This document shows positions 55,227 through 64,000 of a stretch of 64,000 nucleotides of DNA, one piece after another. How positions within the stretch are numbered: position 1 is the first letter of the stretch; each line of letters starts with the position of its first letter. The stretch is from Paragonimus skrjabini miyazakii. Taxonomy: Eukaryota > Platyhelminthes > Trematoda > Plagiorchiida > Troglotrematidae. Below the pieces are notes generated by a model. That model was given only the letters and a program-made list of their open reading frames with translations. It was not told the DNA's origin and did not search any database. The stretch covers positions 114,951 through 178,950 of the forward strand of contig JTDE01021564.1 in the NCBI GenBank assembly GCA_014338405.1, given 5' to 3'. A program made the translations under genes and the position numbers.

Positions 55227-57885
55227 TGTTCGTTACACGTTCTTTTAATGTCTAAACCGGGTATTTTCATGCAACTCGAACAGGCCAAAAACCCCACAGT
55301 ACTAAAAGAACTTAATAAGTTTATTAAGTTCAGTACGCAGTTGGCAGAAGCGGACGTAACCATTCGGTCTTTGGAACAATGCGTCGACCATTTGGAACTT
55401 CCGAGGCAATATTGGTCAATTCTGCGGCGAAGTCGCATCAATATTACGGGCGCTTTGTTGCAGCTTCAAGCTTTAAATGAGAAGGACACATGGGCCGGCA
55501 GAGCAATTAGTATGGGACCGAAACAGAACAATGCGGCGATGACATTGAAAGAACTAACTCACAATGAGGTTGTTGAATTCGAAACATACATTCAACAAAT
55601 CGTGGCGAAAATGCAAATAAGAGAGAAGCAAAATTGCGTAATCAAATCAGCCCACTTAAGCAGAAGGCAGAATTTCCGAGGAACCCCGAACGGTACGTGC
55701 ATAACTTTTCATCCTTAACGCTGGATATGCTCTTTCTTCAAGTACTATCATCTGGATCAAAATTTTGCTATTCTATGCGTTTAGACAACTAGATTTAAAG
55801 ACTCAGTTCGAGAACCTTCGTGACCAATCGAGTGATCTTAAGCCACTATCAGTCATAAACGCAGAAATGTTTAAGACCACGTTAGTGCAATCTTGTTATC
55901 AATACCCTACTCAAAAATCCATAGTTAGGAACTTACTGACAAGGGGGCATTTATCTTCACTTGCATCTCTAAGGAGAAACAAAAAGATCATAATATCCAA
56001 GCCTGATAAAGGCGCAGGAGTTGTCATTCTCGATAAGACTGATTACTTGGGTAAAATGAACTCGCTGCTGGAAGATACAACCAAATCTGCAATTATAGAC
56101 AACGAGAGGGATGAAACGACAGCTATAGAGAAGGCTTTAACAAAATCGTTGCGATGTTTGAAACAGACGAGACTTATCGATTCAAGTACGTTTTCGAGAG
56201 TCAGACCAGCGGGTACTGTTAAACCTAGACTTTACGGCTTGCCTAGGGTTCACAAAAGCGGAATACCCTTGTGACCTATCTTGGACATGAGTAATTCCGC
56301 ATATCATGCAATTGCGAACTGGCTAGCTGGGATTTTAGAGCTTGTAAGGAGACAGATAACGGTCCACAAGTTGAGTGATTCCTTCGAATTTTTTGAAATC
56401 CTGAAGGAGCTAAACGTGTTATGAAAAACAATGTTCTCACTTGATGTAACATCCCTATTAACTAGTATCCCGCTCAGGGAAACAATTGAGTTTATAGGCG
56501 ATTATCTCGAGAACAACTCCATAAACGTGAAATTACAAATAGAAGAATTGAAAAGGTTGTTATACCAGTGTACTTATGATGTTCAGTTCAAATTTTCCGG
56601 TAGACTTTATCGACAAAAGGACGAGGAAACAATGGAGTCACCATTAGGACCAATACAAATTGCTATTTTTATGACAAAGGCTGAAAGTGATGTGCTAGCA
56701 ACCGTGATTGATTCGCTCACTCTTTACAAGCGATATGTAGATGATATTATTTGCGCAACTGATGAAACAATAAGCCCCAATGAAATACTGGAACGGTTCA
56801 ACTCAGCTCACAGGAAGATCCATTTCACCATGGAGCCTGAGTCACCGGAAGGTATTTCGTTCTTAGACGTCTTCCTATCCCGTCGCTCAGATGGGACGAT
56901 ACAAAGGAAAGTACACCGTAAGTTAACGTGGACCGGACAATATACGAACTTTTATAGTTTTGTACCATTAAGACAGAAAAATAATCTTATCCGATGTTTG
57001 ATCGACAAGGCTAGGAAAATATGCTCCAGTGACACTCTAGAGGAGGAAAGACAATTCATATTTAAAGCACTAGTTGAAAACAGCTATCCCGAACAATTTG
57101 TTCACAGGCATACGTCAAATAGCACAAAGTTGAACAATCAGCGCACTGTAGAGAAAAAGTGTGTTCATATTTCATTAACTTTTAACGGCGATAGTGCCTC
57201 AGAAAATATAAGCAACAAACTTAGCGTAGCCCTAAGCAAGACCTAGTTGGCAACAAAACTATGTGTTTGGTTTAATTCCATACCGAGTTTGCGCCCTCAG
57301 CTGAAAGGGACAATGCTTGTTCATGCTGCCTCTTACTGTGTATACCATTTCGTTTGTTTCTGTGGGACGAGCTATGTAGGTCACACGACATGGTGATTAT
57401 CTGAACGCATTCGAGAGCACCATCCGGTGTAGCTAACTCGAGGCTTCGCAAAATCTCGCTCGTCTTCTATCGCCGCGCACCTAATGGAGTCCAACCCCTC
57501 AATCGCTCTTAATGAATTATTCCGTCCTATCTATCGCGCTCCTGGTTTACAATCAAAACGGGTCAAAGGGCGCCTGTTGACAGTCACAGAAGCCACAGTC
57601 ATCCGCTTAATCTCCCATCCCCCACTATGTATTCAAAAACGCTTCGTCAAACCACTGAGTCTTCCATGGCCTGGTGTCCACGTCCGGAGCTATCAGATTA
57701 CGTAATCATGACCACTCGTAACAGTCATCAATAAATTGTGCAATCGACCTGATCTTTCTGGAACTGATAAAAATCCGTTCGATCCATATACATGTGTTGT
57801 ATTTAGACTGATAATGAATCAACGAGAACAGGCTTGTTCGCTACACGTTCTTCTAATGTCTAAACCGAGTATTTTCATGCAACTC
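55227..57885 (+). mobile_element. Penelope-like element, near-complete, with short direct terminal repeats
   Basis: Retroelement with reverse transcriptase and GIY-YIG endonuclease. A frame beginning MSKPGIFMQLEQAKN (start at 55248, running to 55718) gives the N-terminal part. After a frame change, 55765-57705 is one frame with five stops: ISKPDKGAGVVILDKTDY (RT start), VKPRLYGLPRVHKSG, SLDVTSLLTSIPLRETIE, SPLGPI, YKRYVDDIIC (catalytic YVDD kept), ISFLDVFLSRRSDGTIQRK, then GIY-YIG (YHFVCFCGTSYVGHT, LSERIREHHP) and the C terminus KRFVKPLSLPWP. Stops at about 56272, 56422, 57244, 57391 and 57430 make it non-autonomous. 55227-55277 and 57835-57885 are direct repeats differing at 3 of 51 positions. 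Confidence 0.88.
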
Positions 57886-58489
57886 ATGCAAAACAGCTAA
57901 TGAGGGGGTATAGATGGACAGGAAACGCGAGCAGTTATGTCTCCTGCTAACGTAGAACATACTTTACATTGACACACGCATGTTGTCCTCTGTCTAATCA
58001 TTTGAGACCAATTGCGTATCATCGTATTGAATTGAGGAGATGTTAGCCAACAAACTAGGCCCAATTTGATGCAGTCTACATCCGACCTCATTACAGATTT
58101 TCCATTATTTAAGATGTTAGTACCGTTTTCGCGAATTCCAAACAAAGCAGCACCCTTAGAAAACGGCTGATCAAAAACTACTCTACATTTTGCTTGTTTT
58201 ATTTGTCTTGGAAAGATTTCATCCCAGAACTCTTAGAAAATCTGCATTGGTTAAAATTTTACAGAAGTTAGTTACAATTGAAGAAGCTATTAAAATTATT
58301 TCCACTGTACGCCATCAAGCTTACAAACGCTGCAGGTAGTGTAAACGAGGTTTAGACTGGGAACCTTGTGAAGCCCATATCCGCTCTTACTTCCCCTCTG
58401 TGATTGGTGCTCCCAAGATTAATTGCCAACAAGTTGTATTTCAGCTGGTTACACGGAGCTTTGTATGCTTGACCACCGGTCAGGGCAAC
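57886..58489. other. Stretch with no recognised gene
   Basis: Between the PLE end and the next HHR-SINE. Short frames only; nothing identified. Confidence 0.5.
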
Positions 58490-58800
58490 TCTACTTGATG
58501 ATTACTCACAAGTGAAAGTGGCTGTGCGATCACATACGATAATTCGATCATGCCTCCTTTGAAGTCAATGGTGTAGTGGTCAACATGGTTACGTCATGAA
58601 AGCGTGGTCGAAGTTTTGGTCCCGGCGGTTGCAAGGATGTGCATTATTGACGAGCTCTAACGAAAGAGAAACTCGATTCTAGTGCTTCTTTTCGAAATAG
58701 GCCGACTGAGAAGTCTATTTGAATGCGAAGGCTGCAATCAAATGTGAATGATGTTCAACTTGGAATTAACCAAATCCCCGACTACTCATCAGATGTATAA
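58490..58800 (+). repeat. HHR-SINE, full-length decayed copy
   Basis: Head ACTCACAAGTGAAAGTGG, A box TGGTGTAGTGG (about 58568), B-box region GAAGTTTTGGTCCCGG, ribozyme 58642-58686, and a tail to CCCCGACTACTCATCAG. Core reads TTGACGA (C3 changed), stem II lost its outer pair (GCTCT/AAAGA), GAAA kept, cleavage triplet TTC. Probably inactive. Confidence 0.75.
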
Positions 58801-60559
58801 TTGTTTGTTCAATCAGGACATCAGATTGGTCGTTGTTAGATTGCCCTTTGTGTTTGTAGTTGGATAGACGGTGAATCGAACAGGCTTGCACCACAATCAT
58901 CTCACGCCATCTGGAATCGTGATTAATCATCCATAAGAGAGTTTTGTTTTCCATAAATTATCCCCGGGCTGAACTGGGTGGTCACTGAACAGATGATCGC
59001 GAATGTGTCGATGTATGTGTTATGTTCGGTGTGCTGTCAGGCTCATTAATACATGCAAATGAGACGTTGCATACAGTGAGGCGTGATACTAAAGCAGTGT
59101 GCTTTATTGGTGATATGATCCCCTGCCAATGTTCTTGGTAAGTCAGCTTGTAACAAGTTTCAGTCTGTTCTCATGGCAGTTATAAAACTACTACCAGAAA
59201 CTCTGCAGACACCACATTTTTTAGAGAAATGAACACGGAAAGAACGCGTACAGTCTAAGAAGGTTAGCTATTAGACAGTTAGATAAATTGTGCCTAGTAC
59301 TCACATTACACTTGCAAATGTAAGCTTTTTCAAGTATTAGATAAAATCATTATGATGAAGTTGAACGATCGATTGGACCAGACGGTTGTTGATTGAATCT
59401 TCTGTAACCTGAATGAAGAACTTTAAATATCGGCTTAGTTGTAAAACTCTTAGGGAGAGTAAACATCGGAGAAAGCCCGAATGCTAATGTGCATTTGGTT
59501 CTGATTTCATGGGTTTAACAAGTCAATAAATAAATAGTTCAATGTCTGCAATAAAACTGGCTGGCCTGAGGAAGCCGTAATTCAAGACAAAACAACGGGA
59601 CTCAACCCTAGAGACATAGACGGTTGTTGAATTCATGGATTGATAAAGTAGCTAGGATCGATTGTTTACGTAAGCACCGTTGTCAGTAAGACAGATAGTT
59701 GATCAATTTCTGTTGGTTATCTGGTTATGCTGTATGTACTCTCTCGGTCTAGGTTGTCTACACTATAAACTGCACACAGACTATGATCTCGGTCATCAGT
59801 AGTCGGGTGACACTCATGGTTTTCTTCCTTGCGAAACGAGGGATGATGATTGGATCGGGTATAACAATGAGTGATTTAAGAGTGTACAAAAATGTCGTCT
59901 TATGAAAGCAAGATATTTACTGCCGAGTATGCCAGTGAATGTCGCCGATCGTGTGCCTGCGTTCTTAAATTGAAATTCCAGCCAATGTTGTGTGCTGTGA
60001 AACTTTACTCGTCATTCCTTGCTCACTTGACGGATTTTCTTAAATTGTGGCCCTTCCGATTTATTCCGTTAACCGTAATTTGCCAACACCAAGTTTTTAC
60101 TATCTTTCTGGGATAGTCCAATGAAGATCACAATAACTGCCTCTCTAACCTGTTCATTCATCACAGTCAATCCTTTTTAAAAAAACGCGCCCCGATTATG
60201 GCAGGGTGCCAGCTATTCGCCATTGATCCATTCATCATAAGGACCATGATTTGCCTGAAAAAGTGGGTTTGCTGTCATTCACAATTCCAAAACTTGTCTA
60301 CACCTGAACCTAACATGTCTAATCGGTTATAGTTTCTCAACCCTGCTAAATGTCCAGACAAACACCGCTTCTGCGCCTCGTGCCATCTAGTTGCTTTTCA
60401 TCTCTCTTACTGTTTTGTCTCTGTTATCTGTCTGAACGTCTCATAATCCGGTTAATGGTTTTAATCGGGTGGGTATTGTCCCCTTTTTCCTCCAGCTACA
60501 TAAACAGAAAATAAACTCCGGAGTTTCATATCATACGTAACTTCAAATAATGAAACTCT
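58801..60559. other. Stretch with no recognised gene
   Basis: AT-leaning sequence, short frames only; no repeat shared with the rest of the window was recognised. Confidence 0.45.
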
Positions 60560-60900
60560 GCCTTGTCCCACGATACGTCGTGCGGAGTCTAAGTTCTTCT
60601 TCGCAGTTATTCACTTTAGTGTCCAGCCTATTTCCGATTGTAATGAAATTAGACTGGAGCGGTTTCTTGATTGGAGAGGGTTCAGCCAATCGTTGCTCGC
60701 GCACAAGCTGCTACAGACGGAATTATGATCAAACTGGAGACAACCATTCATAGACGACGATCAGCTGCTGTTGAATGCGTACCTGTTTCAAACAACCGAG
60801 TTGCAATGTCGTGGAACAACACAGCAACAGACTGGCCAATCAAAACGTGAGGACGCCTGTCGCTTTATAGCAGTCGTAAATACTGTTGTTCTTCTATGAA
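60560..60900 (+). repeat. Dispersed repeat C, copy 2
   Basis: Counterpart of 34640-34990 in the opposite orientation, sharing TAGACTGGAGCGG, GATTGGAGA, CAGCCAATC, AAGCTGCTACAGACGGAATT and ACTGGCCAATCAAAA in order. Confidence 0.6.
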
Positions 60901-62639
60901 CTGAGATTGCTTAGTGCCGCTCAGATTCCTGTTCTAATTTTTCCCGATTGAGCAGCACAGTACGCGACATCCACCGCTCTCTAAATCCATCGTCTGCGGG
61001 TATTACGGAGATGTTCACAGGCGCTGAATTCCCCAGTTCCTCAACAGCTGCAGTTTTTCGCTCTATTTTTCTAAATGAATTTGTTGAAAACACAGCATCA
61101 TGACCATCTTTTACCATTAAAAAAAACAAGGGGAAACGTCTGTTAACGTCATGTCTGGCAAAAGACTCCACATAGGTGCACACAGAGCAAAGGCTACGTT
61201 TAGTTTGTTCGTATGTTCTCCTGTTCAGCACCTGTACCGCATTCATTTTCACACCTTTTACAGCTCTTCTTAGTCTGACCCGCTTTGGAAGGTGTTATAC
61301 AGTTCCAATCATCTGATCGTTCTCTGGGAATCAACACAGCTGTGCTATCCATGTCTTTTCCTGTGGACCTGGTTGCAAACTCCAGATTGTTGGCTCCCTT
61401 TTAAATCTCTCTTTGTGCCATTCTCTTCTGATAGACCTGATGATAACCACTGTAGGAGATACTAATAGTGTGTTAGGAACTTTTGAATGTGATAAAACTG
61501 TACACCATAGAAAGGGTCCATTGTACGTTGACGGTCTCCATCTCCAATAAATTGTCAAGACAGTGCTGTTCGCGCTTATTAGCGAGTGAACATAACCTAT
61601 GTCCGTTCACTCAAGATGTACACAATCCTCCCTCATCCGTTCAGTAGCATACCTACCGTTATCTGCATGTTGATGTCGCCTTTCAGTCAATTTTATGTTG
61701 TAGCTGCTCCGAATTCTGGCGACCATTTTCCAAACTCTTCGTTTTTCGCTAAAACTGGCTGCAACAGCTTCATATCTCTGCTTCAAGACCACAGCATCAA
61801 GGTGACGAAAAGTTATCCACTAACTTATGATCCTTGTTGTATGGTTGACACATACATGAGTCCAAACATGCGTTTGCACTTCCAGCTCACAACCCATACA
61901 GGTTTACAGTTAAACGTTGTGCTCACTTTTGTTCAATTCCATTCACTTGGGTGACGTTTGGCTTCAGAGCTTCGCCTGTCGTTTCTCGTTTGTTAGACCG
62001 GTTTCTGTTCGATTTCTCGTGTTGTCTCTGATTTATTGGCTCTAACCATACTCTACTAAATGGCAGGACACTTACTTCACCGGCCTGCTCACCTGTCACA
62101 ATAGCATTTACAGAAATCAACCAATGTGCGAATGTATATCTGCATTTGACTCCAATACGCTCCCGCAAGCGTGTACAGTAAGGATACACGTAAAATCGTT
62201 ACGAGCACTGAACACGTGTAACGCAAAACGACGACGGCACTTAAGTTGACCCGACTGTGATGTAGCTGTTTTCAATGAATAGCTTTTTGCGATGTGGTTG
62301 CAGGCAGTGGGGCTTTGCAGTTCAAGGTCACGAATTCATGATAGCCTGTACTATGCTTAGATTGTCATGTGTCCTGACTGACCAGGTAAACATTTTGGTA
62401 TAGTGTTAGACAGGTTAACGAAATCCATTCCATTGACACCAATACGAACGTGATGACCGTCAAATTGCAACGTAACTGTGATGTCTCGGTAAGGCTGACA
62501 ATCCCACGGTGTAGTGAGCTAGATTGCTTCCTTTTAAAAATGGGTCAGAAAGACCCCCGTACTGCTCATTTTCTCAGCATTGAGTGTTGCATTCTGACAT
62601 TAAACTTCATGGTATCAATATAACACATTATAATCTGGA
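60901..62639. other. Stretch with unassigned open frames
   Basis: Open frames of 60-120 codons on both strands (minus 60911-61252, 61331-61558, 61923-62189; plus 61586-61954). None matches a family I know and they overlap each other. No conserved element recognised. Confidence 0.35.
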
Positions 62640-63050
62640 GACTTCAAAGAACCGTGTTGTATCCGGTACATCCAAAAGATAGTTAGTAAAGTATTTTGTG
62701 TACTGTAACGAGTAAGCATGCAGTTGTTACATCATGAATGCACAGAGAAGATACAGTCAAGCAGTAGTATAGCACTGTAGCAAGAAATACAAGTGTACAG
62801 TAAGGAGTGCAAGCAACAGGGAGGGGACAAGACTGTGCGGTAAGACAGTGGACTTGTACAGACAACACGCAAGCGGTAGCCGGTAAACGCCTACTGTTAA
62901 TTCAGGATGGTCACATGATTCAGTTCGACCAGACAGACAAGGCGGAGTGATGAGTGCCATGGCGTGCCATGACTGGTGAAACAGGCAAACGAATGAACCG
63001 CACAAACACACACAGAGCGGTTACATGCGCGCACTTAACAGGACACAGCA
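62640..63050. repeat. Dispersed repeat D, copy 2
   Basis: Counterpart of 6030-6420 in the same orientation: ATCCAAAAGATAGTTAG, GAAGATACAGTCAAGCAGTA and following AGCA-blocks. Diffuse similarity, old. Confidence 0.5.
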
Positions 63051-63530
63051 CTCATCTTCAGTATACTGGTAGGAATGGAATACATCCGTAGCCAACTTTT
63101 GAAATGCTAACCCAGTCGGTTCACGGTGGACATGACTGAGCGGGTTGACCTTGCAGAACAGAAAGTTACGTGCCGTCTTGAGGTCGCAAAATTTGATGGA
63201 TCAGCAAACTGGGGATGGGCAGTTCTATACCTTTTCCGATTTAAGATGTCCCGATATCACATTCGCGTGTCTCGATTTCGCTTTTAAATGCCTTATGGGA
63301 TTTCTCCAGGTTTCAACAGCGAACGGGCTCACACGTCTAATGTGCGCATGAGGAGGTTGACAGACACAGGGATTGGTCGGCTCTCACGGAGTCGGTAACA
63401 GATCAACCGAGGGTAGAGAGTATACAGCGCTGAACCCGGTTATCATGCTGACGGGGATGCAGATTAATGCGTACGCGGTGAGCATTGGCAGTGGATGCAG
63501 GGTTTCGCAGATTGTCGACAACATAAGTAG

Positions 63531-63767
63531 TTCTACGATTCGCTCAAAGCGATCTTCGGCCCATCTATCCAGTCTACCAAGGCACTGGTAGATGTAGACA
63601 CCGGTTGTTCGTGCACCCAGCCAGAGGACATCATGAAAGTCTGGCGCAAACACTTTGGTAGCCTCCTAAATCGTCCTGCTACCATTGATTGGGTGACCGT
63701 GAATAGCCTGCCGCAACAGGCCATCAAGCCTTCACTTGCTCTGGCTCCTGATTTACTAGAATTGCAG
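63531..63767 (+). pseudogene. Non-LTR retrotransposon fragment (linker before RT)
   Basis: One frame reads FYDSLKAIFGPSIQSTKALV, then EDIMKVWRKHFGSLLNRPAT, then NSLPQQAIKPSLALAPDL. This is the typical stretch between endonuclease and RT in RTE/Jockey-type elements (pattern FYxxLKxxYGP ... WxxHFxxLLNRP ... LPxxxxxxxLxxPP). Stops border it on the 5' side and RT does not follow before the window end. Confidence 0.7.
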
Positions 63768-64000
63768 GTACATCACCACCTGATTATATAACTGGCACAA
63801 ATGCCTTCCAACCCAGTCCTTTTTTAGTGCACCGTCCGGTATTTCATCCACCACCACCCGGACCCCCTCCCCATGTCCCACTCACCCATCCTACCACAAT
63901 GACACTGTTCCAGCACTTTCTGTCGTTTGCGACATCCACTCGAACATGAGTGGAAAGCTGATATATCCGCTAGACCGGACCCCCCCCCCCCCCCCCTAAA
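63768..64000. other. Window end with C-rich run
   Basis: Pyrimidine-rich sequence ending with about 18 consecutive C at roughly 63979-63996. No gene. Confidence 0.7.

Overview
The window looks like a piece of a flatworm genome, most likely a digenean fluke. One gene can be read with confidence: a nicotinic acetylcholine receptor (nAChR) alpha subunit on the + strand. Its eight recognisable coding exons are spread over about 47 kb (6861-53815) and separated by introns of 3.5-11.4 kb. The exons join in phase into 574 residues plus a stop. They carry the Cys-loop, the YECC vicinal cysteines of an alpha subunit, M1-M3, a long M3-M4 loop, the MA helix and M4. The signal peptide and the first part of the extracellular domain (vertebrate CHRNA7 exons 1-3) were not found; they probably lie upstream of the window or in 1-6860.

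The remainder is intron and flank packed with decayed mobile elements, which is the main reason for proposing a fluke. (i) A tRNA-derived SINE family carries a hammerhead ribozyme (HHR) module, comparable in design to the HHR-bearing SINE-like repeats known from schistosomes. At least a dozen copies or fragments occur on both strands; the copy at 26995-27039 keeps the whole ribozyme core and lies in the sense orientation inside an nAChR intron. (ii) At least six fragments of Penelope-like elements (PLEs) are present, with RT and/or GIY-YIG domains; the longest (about 55.2-57.9 kb) has short direct terminal repeats. (iii) Non-LTR elements include an RTE-like fragment with an (ATC)n tail and a candidate target-site duplication at 30.2-31.6 kb, an R2-like fragment at 41.8-43.1 kb, and an RTE-like linker fragment at 63.5 kb. 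(iv) There are also a MITE-like element, a large palindrome, and several unclassified dispersed repeats present twice in the window.

Layout: 1-6860 upstream region (decayed PLE, one HHR-SINE, one dispersed repeat). 6861-53815 nAChR gene with TE-rich introns. 53816-64000 3' flank with an inverted PLE fragment joined to HHR-SINE tail sequence, the longest PLE, another HHR-SINE, dispersed repeats and a non-LTR fragment. Two 100-N assembly gaps (8842-8941, 41112-41211) fall in or beside repeats. No rRNA gene, functional tRNA gene, CRISPR array or prokaryotic operon was seen. All identities were judged by eye; no database search was possible.
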